Assembly: GCF_014250515.1 (NCBI RefSeq)
Contig: NZ_CP060202.1
Coordinates: 4,227,501-4,291,500 of the forward strand
Source of the DNA: Hymenobacter sediminicola
GTDB lineage: Bacteria; Bacteroidota; Bacteroidia; Cytophagales; Hymenobacteraceae
DNA: 64,000 bases
Reading direction: 5' to 3'
Each line of letters starts with the position of its first letter. The first letter of the stretch is position 1. Both the position numbers and the translations under genes were made by a program. Shown in pieces: positions 46,562 to 55,177 of this stretch. The notes below the pieces were generated by a model, which was not told the DNA's origin, made no database searches, and worked only from the letters and a program-made list of their open reading frames with translations.

Positions 46562-48336
46562 TAGTGTATACCCTCCTGATAGCCTGCTTGCTGCTGGCAC
46601 TAGGCCTAGCCGTGGCCGCCTGGAAACGCCCCGACCCACGCCGTCGGGCGGCCCGCGTAGTGGCCAGTATACTAGCTGTGGCGGCGCTCTGGCTAACGGC
46701 ATACCCGCCTCACAGGACCAGCACTGTTCCGCAGGCCGAAGCCATCCTACTCACTTCCGGTTATCAGCCTGATACGCTCAGTGCCCTGCTACGCCGACTT
46801 GGCCCTGCCACCCGCATCTGGCGCTATCAGCCTAATACGTCTGCTGCCGTTCGCTCAGACACGCCTTCAGTTGCCCGTCTCGGCATTTTGCGCGAGCAGC
46901 AGCCTGTGTTACGCCAGCTGCACGTGCTGGGCACCGGGCTTCCGCCGGCCGTAATGCCGGAACTGGGTTCGATACGCGTGATACCGCATACACCACCCGC
47001 TTTTACGGGCTTCCAGACAGCCTACTGGAACCGGAGCGTAGAGTTGGGGCAGCCGCTACTGCTGGAAGGTTTTTTTACCAGCTCGGCCCGGACTGCTGTC
47101 TGGGTGCGCTTGCAATCGGCCGGCGCCACTCAGGATTCGGTGCGGCTGCCGGGCGGGCGGGGTGCTTTTCGGCTGCGCTACACTCCCAAAACGGCCGGAC
47201 GCTTAGTCGCCACACTGTCGGCTGGCCCTACTGCGCGTCTACTGGCCCAAGAGCCGGTACCAGCCGAAGTGCTGCCTACTAGGCCGCTTCGGGTGCTGTT
47301 GCTGGCGGCTACACCTTCCTTCGAGCTGAAATTCCTGAAAAACCACTTGGCGGTGCAGCAACACGCGGTAGCATGGCGGGCTGGTATTAGTCGGGGGCTT
47401 ACTCAAACTGAATTCAGCAACCACCCCACCACCGACCTCAACCGCCTTACTTCTGCCCTGCTTGCCCGCTTTGATGTGCTGATAGCCGATGCAGCCGTAT
47501 TAGCTAGTTGTGCACCTTCAGAGACGCAGGCGCTACGTTCAGCGCAGCGCACCGGCGGCTTAGGGCTCATCCTACTGGCTGAATCGGCTACTTTACCCAA
47601 AGCAGCACTTGCTCCGGGCATTAGGGTGCAGATGCAACCGGGCGCCGGTATTGACCGGCCGCGCCGCTTAGCAGAAGTGGCCGCTACCGCAGTGGTGCCT
47701 GCTACGCTACAACTCAATGACACGGCGCAGCCCCTGTTTTCGGTGGCTGGTTTAGTACGGCCGGTAGCAGCCGCTCAGCGCCTGGGCCAAGGAACTGTAG
47801 TGGTGACTACTTTGCCTGAAACGTATCCGTGGCTGCTGCAAAACACGCCTGCACCCTACAACACCTACTGGAGCCGGCTGCTGACTGCCGCTGCCCGCCC
47901 GGCCGAGTACTCCTCCCGTTGGACCGTGGTTACGCCGTGGCCGCGCTTGGGTTTGCCAGTCACGGTGCAGCTTAGCGCTACTGTCCGGCCAACCCGAGCG
48001 CCAGTGGTTTCCGATGCTACCGGAAAACCTTTGGCACAGTTGGCACTGCTGCAGGATACCGGCCTTCCGGAGTGGAATACAGCCACCTACTGGCCCGCAC
48101 AAACGGGCTGGCAGCAGCTGCAGCGCCCAGGACAGGTAAATCAGTGGGTCTATGTTTTTGGTAAGAATCACTGGCTGGGGCCGCAGCAACAAAGCTGGGC
48201 GCAGATGGCTTTGTCGGCGCAGAGCGTTTCCAGCAAGCCGGTACTGTTGGCAGTGACTGTTGCTTGGCCAGTGGGGTGGTTTTTTGCGCTGTTTGTACTG
48301 GCAGCCGGTTTTTTGTGGCTGGAGGAAAAGCTCTAG
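46558..48336 (+). CDS. Membrane protein at the end of the MoxR/BatA operon
   Basis: 592 residues. Two N-terminal helices (YTLLIACLLLALGLAVAAW and VVASILAVAALWLTAY) and one at the C-terminus (LLAVTVAWPVGWFFALFVLAAGFLWL) enclose a large extracytoplasmic part. The middle contains PLRVLLLAATPSFELKFLKNHL and FDVLIADAAVL, reminiscent of the glutamine-amidotransferase-like domains found beside BatA-type proteins, but without visible catalytic residues. The ATG lies in the stop of the DUF4175-like gene. A terminator follows at 48366, so this is the last gene of the operon. Confidence 0.87.
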   Translation: MIVYTLLIACLLLALGLAVAAWKRPDPRRRAARVVASILAVAALWLTAYPPHRTSTVPQAEAILLTSGYQPDTLSALLRRLGPATRIWRYQPNTSAAVRSDTPSVARLGILREQQPVLRQLHVLGTGLPPAVMPELGSIRVIPHTPPAFTGFQTAYWNRSVELGQPLLLEGFFTSSARTAVWVRLQSAGATQDSVRLPGGRGAFRLRYTPKTAGRLVATLSAGPTARLLAQEPVPAEVLPTRPLRVLLLAATPSFELKFLKNHLAVQQHAVAWRAGISRGLTQTEFSNHPTTDLNRLTSALLARFDVLIADAAVLASCAPSETQALRSAQRTGGLGLILLAESATLPKAALAPGIRVQMQPGAGIDRPRRLAEVAATAVVPATLQLNDTAQPLFSVAGLVRPVAAAQRLGQGTVVVTTLPETYPWLLQNTPAPYNTYWSRLLTAAARPAEYSSRWTVVTPWPRLGLPVTVQLSATVRPTRAPVVSDATGKPLAQLALLQDTGLPEWNTATYWPAQTGWQQLQRPGQVNQWVYVFGKNHWLGPQQQSWAQMALSAQSVSSKPVLLAVTVAWPVGWFFALFVLAAGFLWLEEKL

Positions 48337-48365
48337 TTTCCATCAGTAGCGCCTTCCACAAACGC

Positions 48366-48390
48366 AAAACGGCCTTCAAAGGCCGTTTTT
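48366..48390 (+). terminator. Terminator of the MoxR-BatA operon
   Basis: Stem AAAACGGCC / GGCCGTTTT (9 bp, extendable by TT/AA) followed by T; 30 bp beyond the stop. Confidence 0.85.
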
Positions 48391-48413
48391 GCTTGGAATG
48401 CATTGCAAGTTGG

Positions 48414-48668
48414 CTAGTAACGGATGTCAGGGTGGCCGCCTAGTTTCGCATCTTCAGTGTCTCCGATCAGGTAATCCCCGACTTTATAGACCGTATTGGT
48501 TACAGGCACTAGCATTTGCTCACTTTCAACCGCTGCTGTGGGCGTGGGCGTAGTGGTAGCATCTGCTCCCTCAACGGGATTGGATGAGCTGGGATGAGGT
48601 AGAGCGCCTGACACGATATGACGATATAAAGAAACTGCCACTAGCAGTTTATTGAAGGAACGTCGCAC
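48414..48668 (-). CDS. Small hypothetical protein
   Basis: 84 residues, GTG start at 48668. The N-terminus is basic and moderately hydrophobic (RRSFNKLLVAVSLYRHIV), the middle is Thr/Pro-rich (ADATTTPTPTAAVES) and the C-terminus reads VYKVGDYLIGDTEDAKLGGHPDIRY. The gene is flanked by an AT-rich upstream region (48670-48715) and a terminator-like hairpin downstream. No family recognised; coding is plausible but not proven. Confidence 0.45.
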   Translation of the reverse strand: MRRSFNKLLVAVSLYRHIVSGALPHPSSSNPVEGADATTTPTPTAAVESEQMLVPVTNTVYKVGDYLIGDTEDAKLGGHPDIRY

Positions 48669-48739
48669 AAAGATTGCATTTTAAATATCAAATACTTTAA
48701 TATTCAATGACTATTTGCACTCCGATTTTGAACATATCC

Positions 48740-48772
48740 AAAAAAAGGCCGGTTTCCAGCAGGAAACCGGCC
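48740..48772 (-). terminator. Terminator of the Thr-rich lipoprotein gene
   Basis: GGCCGGTTTCC / GGAAACCGGCC, loop of 4, followed on the minus strand by a T run (48746-48741). Confidence 0.85.
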
Positions 48773-48780
48773 CTTCTATG

Positions 48781-48804
48781 AGAAACTGACTACGGTCAGT
48801 TTCT
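48781..48804. repeat. Second hairpin downstream of the Thr-rich lipoprotein gene
   Basis: Perfect 10-bp arms AGAAACTGAC / GTCAGTTTCT with loop TACG, immediately before the terminator at 48740-48772 (minus-strand order). No T run, so it may protect the mRNA 3' end or pause transcription. Confidence 0.5.
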
Positions 48805-48809
48805 GGCAA

Positions 48810-49052
48810 TTACTTCTGCTCAGTGGTGGTAGTCGTCGTGGTCGACGAAGCCTCGGTGGTAGCAGCGGGAGCCGTGGTAGCAGCAGCCGTGGTGTCAGCC
48901 GACATAGCCGTCGAGTCCGTAGTAGCAGGAGTCGTGGTTTCTACGGTACCGGTTTCAGTGGTAGTGGTTTCTTCGGTCGTAGCGGGCTTCGACTCGCAAG
49001 ACGACAGAGCTACAGCGAAAAACAGAGCAGATACCTTGAGAAGGTTCTTCAT
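48810..49052 (-). CDS. Threonine-rich low-complexity lipoprotein
   Basis: 80 residues. Signal peptide with lipobox LLKVSALFFAVALSSC, so the mature protein begins with a lipidated Cys. The remaining 60 residues are almost all Thr, Ala, Glu and Ser (TTEETTTTETGTVETTTP), with no expected fold. It resembles the small low-complexity lipoproteins seen throughout Bacteroidetes, perhaps a surface spacer or O-glycosylation substrate; that role is inference. It is divergent from the sigma factor gene, with 131 bp between them. Confidence 0.78.
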   Translation of the reverse strand: MKNLLKVSALFFAVALSSCESKPATTEETTTTETGTVETTTPATTDSTAMSADTTAAATTAPAATTEASSTTTTTTTEQK

Positions 49053-49112
49053 GGTTGTGGTAAGTTTGAAAAATTTGTCTGAAAACCCCCTTCATACTCC
49101 TGAAGGAAGAAG

Positions 49113-49149
49113 GTAACCCAGAACATAAATATTTTTTTGAGCGGGTTAC
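49113..49149. promoter_or_regulatory. Inverted repeat in the sigma-factor/lipoprotein divergent promoter region
   Basis: GTAACCC (49113-49119) and GGGTTAC (49143-49149) flank 23 bp of AT-rich sequence (ATAAATATTTTTTTG), with the right arm ending 34 bp before the sigma factor ATG. The layout resembles a pair of operator half-sites or a promoter enclosed by binding sites. Arms are short, so chance is possible. Confidence 0.3.
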
Positions 49150-49183
49150 TTCACCCTGCTCAATGTATTAAAGACCAAAGTGA

Positions 49184-49771
49184 ATGGCGAAGGCCACTGC
49201 TTCCTACACCGATGACGAATTCGTGGCGGCCATCCGCCGCGGCGACGACCGGGCCCTGGCTCAGCTCTACCGGCTGCACCTGCCCATGGTTTCGCACTAC
49301 GTGCTGCAGAACAGCGGCACCGAAGACGAAGCCAAGGACGTCTATCAGGAGGGCATCATGGTGTTTTATGAGAAAGTACGCGACGGCTCGCTGGAGCTCA
49401 GCTGCCAGATCAAAACCTACCTGTATGCTGTCTGCCGCCGGCTCTGGCTCAAGCGTCTCACCGAGAAAACCCGTTTCGGCGGCCGCCTCGATGACCACGA
49501 GCCGTATCTGGAAACCGGCGCTGAAGCCGACCTGCTGGAAGCGGAGGAACGCGACCGGCGCTTTGCCACCATGGGCGAGGCGCTGGAACGACTCGGGGAG
49601 CCCTGCCGTTCGCTTTTGGAAGGCTTTTACCTGCTCGACAAGTCGATGCAGCAACTTACGGCAGACTTCGGCTACACCAACGCCGACAATGCCAAGAATC
49701 AGAAATACAAGTGTCTGGTGCGTTTGAAAAAACTGTTTTTCACCCATTACAAGGAAGAAGAATCGTTCTGA
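49184..49771 (+). CDS. ECF-type RNA polymerase sigma factor (sigma-70 family)
   Basis: 195 residues. Region 2 spans about 10-95: DDEFVAAIRRGDDRALAQLYRLHLP, EDEAKDVYQEGIMVFYEKV (the -10 recognition helix) and KTYLYAVCRRLWLKRL. Region 4 spans about 122-190 (ALERLGEPCRSLLEGFYLLDKSMQQLTADFG and the recognition helix NADNAKNQKYKCLVRLKKLF, each in parts). ECF sigmas redirect RNA polymerase on an envelope or stress signal and are usually held by a membrane anti-sigma factor encoded next door. Here the gene 50 bp downstream has an anti-sigma-like N-terminus fused to a protease. Confidence 0.93.
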   Translation: MAKATASYTDDEFVAAIRRGDDRALAQLYRLHLPMVSHYVLQNSGTEDEAKDVYQEGIMVFYEKVRDGSLELSCQIKTYLYAVCRRLWLKRLTEKTRFGGRLDDHEPYLETGAEADLLEAEERDRRFATMGEALERLGEPCRSLLEGFYLLDKSMQQLTADFGYTNADNAKNQKYKCLVRLKKLFFTHYKEEESF

Positions 49772-49821
49772 CATCTCGCCCCTGACCTGCCAATGCGGGC
49801 CTCACCCACCCGCCTTACCCC

Positions 49822-50982
49822 ATGATGACTGAAGCTGACTATTACGCTTTATTTGAGGCTTACCAGCACGGCGAGCTAGCTGCTCCGGCGCGCACTGACT
49901 TGGAGCGCCGCCTGTCGGCTGACCCGGTGCTGGCGCAACGCTACGCCGATTTTACGGACCTGACCTCTACGCTGAGCAGCTACGGCCAGCGCCTGAGCAC
50001 GCGCCGCAAGCTGCGCGCCATCCAAGCCGATCTGGATGCTGAGCGGGCGGTGAAGCTGACAGCTGACGACGAGGTAGTGGAAACCGGCAATCCACAGATG
50101 CCGCAACTCCACATTTCGCGCACCGAGCAAAAGCTGCGTGAATTCTGGCATGGACACCGGGCTACCATGATGGTAGCTGCTTCGGTAGCAGTGCTGGCTG
50201 TATTCACTACGCTCTTGGGTCTGGAATGGTGGAAAGCCCGCCAGCAGCCAACCCAATACGGTTACACAGTGCTGCGCCGCGACGTGGACCGTATCAAGCG
50301 CACCCAGCGCGTGATGAACAAGGCCATCAATCAGATTGGCGCGTTGCCGGCAGCCATCAACCCCGGCAAATTCAGCGGCACAGGCTTTGCCCTCACCTCA
50401 GATGGTTATATCGTGACGAGCTACCACGTCATTCAGGGGGCTGATTCTCTGCTGATTGAGGGCCGCGACCGGCAACGGTACCGCGCCGAGCCGGTCTTCT
50501 CCGATGTCGCCCACGACTTGGCTATACTGCGCATCAAAGACCGAAACTTCAGCGGTTTTGGCCGCCTGCCTTACTCGTTTAAGCGTGGCACAGCTGAGCT
50601 GGGCGAGAAAATCTACACGCTGGGCTATCCACGTGAAGACCAAGTATACAACGACGGCTCCTTGAGTGCCCGCACGGGTTTCGAAGGCGACTCAGCTTTC
50701 TATCAGATCAGCATTCCGGTGAACCCCGGCAACTCGGGCGGCCCGCTGCTTGATGACCGGGGCAACCTGATTGGCATCATCAGCGGCCGGCAAATGGACG
50801 TGCAGAGCGCGGCATTCGCCACTAAGTCGTCGTACCTGATGAAGCTGGTGGACTCGCTGAGTTCCATGAACTCGGTGCAGCCCTACAACCTGCCACGCAC
50901 CAACCAGCTGGCCGGCAGCTCCCGCCCCCAGCAGATCCGGAAGCTACAGGATTACGTGTTCGTGGTGAAAGTGTACGAATGA
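49822..50982 (+). CDS. Membrane-anchored trypsin-like serine protease with anti-sigma-like N-terminus
   Basis: 386 residues. Residues 1-110 are a soluble helical region starting EADYYALFEAYQHGELAAPA and containing LERRLSADPVLAQRYADF, a pattern typical of the cytoplasmic part of Bacteroidetes anti-sigma factors. One membrane helix at about 114-134 (TMMVAASVAVLAVFTTLLGL) follows. The periplasmic part is an S1C/DegP-like protease with His202 (SYHVIQGA), Asp232 (AHDLAILRI) and Ser305 (NPGNSGGPLL). No PDZ domain is present. It sits 50 bp after the ECF sigma gene and is probably cotranscribed; a role as its regulator is inferred. A terminator follows at 51016. Confidence 0.88.
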   Translation: MMTEADYYALFEAYQHGELAAPARTDLERRLSADPVLAQRYADFTDLTSTLSSYGQRLSTRRKLRAIQADLDAERAVKLTADDEVVETGNPQMPQLHISRTEQKLREFWHGHRATMMVAASVAVLAVFTTLLGLEWWKARQQPTQYGYTVLRRDVDRIKRTQRVMNKAINQIGALPAAINPGKFSGTGFALTSDGYIVTSYHVIQGADSLLIEGRDRQRYRAEPVFSDVAHDLAILRIKDRNFSGFGRLPYSFKRGTAELGEKIYTLGYPREDQVYNDGSLSARTGFEGDSAFYQISIPVNPGNSGGPLLDDRGNLIGIISGRQMDVQSAAFATKSSYLMKLVDSLSSMNSVQPYNLPRTNQLAGSSRPQQIRKLQDYVFVVKVYE

Positions 50983-51015
50983 TATTTCTCGCTGATGCAG
51001 CCTGAAATACAATAG

Positions 51016-51046
51016 AAAGCCCTGCCTCTTCGGCAGGGCTTTTTTT
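51016..51046 (+). terminator. Terminator of the sigma factor/protease operon
   Basis: AAAGCCCTGCC / GGCAGGGCTTT, loop TCTTC, then a T run to 51046. Confidence 0.9.
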
Positions 51047-51240
51047 GTGACACAGCCGACCGGCAGCGTGCATTCTAGCAGTCAGCTGTGTGAGCTTACG
51101 CAGAAAAAAAGCCTGCTTCATTAAACTTTCACTATATGCGCAAGTCCTTAGGATAGAGCCTTGAAAACAACGAACTTACCTGCCTAGTACCAAGCCGTTC
51201 CCGTTCTGACTTTACCACTACACTTTTCCACTTCCCGCCT

Positions 51241-52968
51241 ATGGACCGCAGAGCTTTCCTCCGCAAGCCGGCCACCACGCTTACTACTTCGGCTGCCGCC
51301 GTACTGGAGCGGCCTCAACCTTCCGGCACCCCAACAGGCGACGACGAAACGGTAAGCCGATATGCCAATACCAAGCTGCCCACGGCTGCTCGTTCTACGG
51401 CGGGCCTCAGCCCATATGTTGGCCCCTGGGGCTACGCGCAGGCGGCACATCTGCTTCGGCGTTGCCTATTTGGCCCCACTCGTACCGAAATTACGACGGC
51501 TGCCAGCCAGAATCTGGTACAGGTGATAAACACATTACTGACTGCACCGCCCGCACCTGCTCCGCCACTCAACGTATCTGCTACCGATACTAGCGTGGCT
51601 ATCGGGCAGACCTGGGTGGCCCAGCCGTTTGATCAGAATTTTGAGGGCGTGCGCCGTACGTCGCTCCGCTCCTGGTGGATGGGCCAGCTGCTGGGGCAAG
51701 GGCCTTCGCTGGTGGAGAAGATGACGCTGTTCTGGCACAACCATTTCGTAATTGAACTGGGCGACATCAACGACGCGCGCTACGGCTATCAGTACTGTGC
51801 CTTGCTGCGGCAGCATGCGTTGGGCAACATTCAGCGTCTGACCGAGGACATTACTGTGGCTCCGGCCATGCTGCGCTACCTCAACGGCAACCAAAGCACG
51901 GCTACGGCCCCCAACGAAAACTACGGCCGTGAGCTACTGGAGCTGTTTACGGTGGGCAAAGGCCCGTTGATTGGTCCCGGCAACTATACTACCTATACCG
52001 AGGACGACGTGCAGGCCGCCGCCCGCGTGCTCACGGGCTGGCGCGACAATGCCACCACGCAGGCAGGCTACTTCACGGCCTCGCGGCACAGCACCACGAC
52101 CAAGCTCTTCAGCAGCGCTTTCCAGAATACCACCATCACTAACCAAGGCGACCAGGAGTATAAGGCGTTGATTGCGCTGATTTTCGCGCAGGTAGAAACG
52201 GCGCGTTTCCTGTGCCGCAAGCTCTACCGTTGGTTTGTGTACTATGTTATTGATGCCACGGCCGAGGCCCAGGTGATTCAGCCGCTGGCGCAGCTGCTCA
52301 TGCAAAACAACTACAACGTGGCCCCAGTGCTACGGACGTTGCTGTCGAGTGAGCATTTCTTTGATGCCGTGAACATGGGCTGCGTTATCAAAAGCCCGCT
52401 CGACTTTACGGTGGGTACTGCCCGGCAGCTGCAAATAGCCTTTCCGGCCAGCACCAGTCTCACGGGGCAATACGCTATGTGGAACTACCTGAACAGCGTC
52501 ACGAATCTGCAGCAGCAGTACCTCGGCGACCCGCCGAACGTAGCGGGCTGGCCTGCTTACTGGCAGACGCCGCAGTACTACGAAATGTGGATAAATGCCG
52601 TGACGCTGCCCCGCCGCAACCAGTTCACGGACCTGATGATCAGCACCAACGGCTACACTACCAGCGGCGCCACCATCAAGATAGACCCAATTGAGCTGGT
52701 TCTTACGCTGCCGCCTGCCACGGCTGCTGACCCTAACTTGCTGATTGCGGAACTGGCCCGGCTACTCACGCCCATTGAACTGACTACCAATCAGCTCACC
52801 TTTCTCAACGACACGCTCCTGCCGGGTTTGCCCGATTTTGAATGGACCGTGGAGTGGCAGGAATACCTGGCTGCCCCTACCAATGCCACCAAAAAAGCTG
52901 CCGTCAGGACCAAGCTACAGGCCCTGCTACGCCAGTTGATGGGCCTGGCAGAATACCATCTTAGCTGA
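51241..52968 (+). CDS. DUF1800 domain-containing protein
   Basis: 575 residues. It has the family blocks AQAAHLLRRCLFGPT, LTLFWHNHFVIEL-like MTLFWHNHF, AMLRYLNGNQSTATAPNENYGRELLELFTVG (in parts), DDVQAAARVLTGWR and VAGWPAYWQTPQYYEMW. A twin-arginine start (MDRRAFLRKP) lacks a strong hydrophobic segment, so export is uncertain. DUF1800 proteins are almost always encoded next to a DUF1501 protein, as here (112 bp downstream). The biochemical role of the pair is unknown. The 258 bp upstream contain only the preceding terminator and an AT-rich stretch. Confidence 0.92.
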   Translation: MDRRAFLRKPATTLTTSAAAVLERPQPSGTPTGDDETVSRYANTKLPTAARSTAGLSPYVGPWGYAQAAHLLRRCLFGPTRTEITTAASQNLVQVINTLLTAPPAPAPPLNVSATDTSVAIGQTWVAQPFDQNFEGVRRTSLRSWWMGQLLGQGPSLVEKMTLFWHNHFVIELGDINDARYGYQYCALLRQHALGNIQRLTEDITVAPAMLRYLNGNQSTATAPNENYGRELLELFTVGKGPLIGPGNYTTYTEDDVQAAARVLTGWRDNATTQAGYFTASRHSTTTKLFSSAFQNTTITNQGDQEYKALIALIFAQVETARFLCRKLYRWFVYYVIDATAEAQVIQPLAQLLMQNNYNVAPVLRTLLSSEHFFDAVNMGCVIKSPLDFTVGTARQLQIAFPASTSLTGQYAMWNYLNSVTNLQQQYLGDPPNVAGWPAYWQTPQYYEMWINAVTLPRRNQFTDLMISTNGYTTSGATIKIDPIELVLTLPPATAADPNLLIAELARLLTPIELTTNQLTFLNDTLLPGLPDFEWTVEWQEYLAAPTNATKKAAVRTKLQALLRQLMGLAEYHLS

Positions 52969-53080
52969 GGAGTAACCGAGGAATTGCTCCTGCGCAGGTC
53001 CGTGCCAGGCACAGGCCAATTGGGCAGAGCAGCCGCCACCTTTTACTCCGTTACTCTCTTACTCAGTTACCAGACGACGT

Positions 53081-54664
53081 ATGAAACGCAGACATTTCCT
53101 CCAGACTACTGCCACGGCTACGGTGCTTCCCACGCTGCTCGGCGGTCTGCCCATTGGGGCCTATGGCTTCTCGCCGGAGCTGTTCGACATAACGGGCGGC
53201 GCGACACAAACCGACCGGGTACTAGTGCTGATTCAGCTGAACGGCGGCAACGACGGGCTGAACACGATTATCCCGACTGACCAGTACGCGGCCCTCATGA
53301 ATGCCCGCGCCGACATTGCCATTCCGCAAAACCAGGTATTGCCATTGAGTGCCGTAACAGGCATTCATCCGGCCATGGCAGGCGTGAAAAACCTATTCGA
53401 TGATGGCAAAATAGGCGTGGTACAGAGCGTGGGTTACCCCAACCCCAATTACTCGCACTTCCGCGCCACCGACATCTGGACTTCCGCTTCCGACTCCAAT
53501 GTCACTATCACCTCGGGCTGGGCCGGGCGCTACCTCAACTCGGAGTATGCCAACTACCCCACCGGCTACCCCAGCGCCACCAACCCCGATCCACTGGCTA
53601 TCAGCATTGGGTCGGTAGTCAGCAACTGTGTGCAGGGCCCCGCCGTGAACATGGGCATGGCCATTGCCAGCACGGCCTCGTTCTACCAGCTGCTGTCGGG
53701 TGGAGTGGATGTGGCGCCCAACACACCAGCCGGGCACGAGCTGACCTTCATCCGGCAGGTGATTTCGCAGACGCAGGTGTATACCACTGCCATTCAGGCA
53801 GCAGCAGCCCGTGCCCGCAACCTTTCGCCGCTCTACCCCACGGCTGGCCAAAACTCCCTCGCCGATCAGCTCAAAATAGTGGCGCAGCTAGTGGCGGGCG
53901 GCCTGCAAACCCGCATCTACGTCTGCAACCTCGGCGGCTTCGATACGCACGCCACCCAGGTTCCTACCACGGGCAGCACCACAACAGGCACCCACGCTAC
54001 ATTGCTCGGCAAAATCTCGCAGGCGCTGGAGGCGTTCCAGGATGATTTGCGCCGCCTGACGGTGCAGGACCGGGTGGTGGGCATGACGTTTTCGGAGTTT
54101 GGGCGCCGCATCAAGGCAAATTCCAGCAAAGGCACCGACCACGGCGCAGCGGCTCCGCTCATCGTGTTTGGCACCAGTGTCAACCCCGTCATTCACGGTG
54201 CCAATCCAGTACTACCTGCTAATGCCGGCGTGAACGACCAGGTACAGATGCAGTTTGACTTCCGGGCCGTGTATGCCAGCCTGCTCAAAGACTGGTTCCG
54301 GGTGCCACAGGCTACGCTCAATGCCCTGCTCCCCTCCAGCATCGGGCAGTTTCCGTACATGCCCATCATCCGGCCCAGTGTGGTGGCAGGCACCAGCGCC
54401 GCCAACACTAGTGTGGCGGCGTTCAGTGTGTATCCAAATCCGGTACGGGAACGGGCCACGGTAGAATTTGAAAGTGAAGGTGGCCACGTGCAGGTGGTGC
54501 TTTACGATGCGCTGGGCCGCGAAGTAGCGCGCCTGCTCGACCGAAAACTCCCTGCCGGCCTGCGCCAGATTCCACTTGATGCCAGCGCCCTGGCAGCCGG
54601 TTCCTATCATTGCCACGTGCAGGAAGGCCAGCGGGTCAGCTCCCGGCTGGTGGTAGTGGAATAG
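53081..54664 (+). CDS. DUF1501 domain-containing protein with Tat-like leader and T9SS C-terminal domain
   Basis: 527 residues. The leader MKRRHFLQTTATATVLPTLL contains the RRxFL signature of Tat substrates. The DUF1501 (sulfatase-like fold) body shows VLVLIQLNGGNDGLNTIIP, GKIGVVQSVGYPNPNYSHF, NLGGFDTHATQ and MTFSEFGRRIKAN followed by GTDHGAAAPLIVFG. From about residue 450 a type IX sorting domain follows: VYPNPVRERATVEF to GSYHCHVQEGQRVSSRLVVVE (in parts). The combination suggests folding before inner-membrane export, then T9SS secretion to the surface. It forms a pair with the DUF1800 gene upstream. Confidence 0.93.
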   Translation: MKRRHFLQTTATATVLPTLLGGLPIGAYGFSPELFDITGGATQTDRVLVLIQLNGGNDGLNTIIPTDQYAALMNARADIAIPQNQVLPLSAVTGIHPAMAGVKNLFDDGKIGVVQSVGYPNPNYSHFRATDIWTSASDSNVTITSGWAGRYLNSEYANYPTGYPSATNPDPLAISIGSVVSNCVQGPAVNMGMAIASTASFYQLLSGGVDVAPNTPAGHELTFIRQVISQTQVYTTAIQAAAARARNLSPLYPTAGQNSLADQLKIVAQLVAGGLQTRIYVCNLGGFDTHATQVPTTGSTTTGTHATLLGKISQALEAFQDDLRRLTVQDRVVGMTFSEFGRRIKANSSKGTDHGAAAPLIVFGTSVNPVIHGANPVLPANAGVNDQVQMQFDFRAVYASLLKDWFRVPQATLNALLPSSIGQFPYMPIIRPSVVAGTSAANTSVAAFSVYPNPVRERATVEFESEGGHVQVVLYDALGREVARLLDRKLPAGLRQIPLDASALAAGSYHCHVQEGQRVSSRLVVVE

Positions 54665-54751
54665 CCGAACTACCCAGTATGCTTTCACTACTGTTGACCT
54701 TGTAAGAAGTCAACGAGTTAGGGGGTTTGATTTTTTTATTTTTTCGGTTGA

Positions 54752-54787
54752 AAAACCCGCTACCGGGGCAGCCCGGCGGCGGGTTTT
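54752..54787 (+). terminator. Hairpin after the DUF1501 gene
   Basis: AAAACCCGC / GCGGGTTTT outer arms with an inner CCGGG/CCCGG stem. No long T run after it, so it may equally be a leader hairpin of the gene at 54856. Confidence 0.5.
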
Positions 54788-54855
54788 CGCGTATAGTCCC
54801 TCCGAAGCCGCCAGCGGCTTCAGTTTGTTTCATCGTTCTTTCGACCCTCCGCTTT

Positions 54856-55164
54856 ATGGCAAACCAACTCTCAAACGTGGAAAAAGAAATCGAGAAGATT
54901 CTGCCCGAAGACATCATCAACGCCCTGCAAAGCGGCTACAAAGTATTCCAGGGAGAGTCCGACCAACTCGACGACTTGATTAAACACAGTGGCATCCTGC
55001 TGAAAAAAGCGTCACAGCGCTTCACTACTACCCAGCTTATTCTCGGTATTGCGGGTATTGCTGTGATTGCCATTATTGCTGCCAAAAAGGCTGCTGATGC
55101 CATTTCTGACGATGACACCGACACTTCCGAAGACCACAAACACACTAGCGCCAAACCAGCGTAA
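54856..55164 (+). CDS. Small protein with one C-terminal membrane helix
   Basis: 102 residues from ATG 54856; the frame is open to 54727 but that part is not protein-like. Residues 1-55 are helical and charged (VEKEIEKILPEDIINALQSGYKVFQ). A membrane segment at about 60-76 (TTQLILGIAGIAVIAIIAA) follows and then an acidic tail (DAISDDDTDTSEDHKH). It resembles tail-anchored or phage-shock-type small proteins. Function unknown. It is followed by a strong bidirectional terminator. Confidence 0.8.
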   Translation: MANQLSNVEKEIEKILPEDIINALQSGYKVFQGESDQLDDLIKHSGILLKKASQRFTTTQLILGIAGIAVIAIIAAKKAADAISDDDTDTSEDHKHTSAKPA

Positions 55165-55177
55165 TGCTGGTAGGCTC

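Noticed and set aside
54727-54855. N-terminal extension of the small membrane protein gene
   Set aside because: It spans a strong hairpin and reads as non-coding; ATG 54856 starts a sensible protein.
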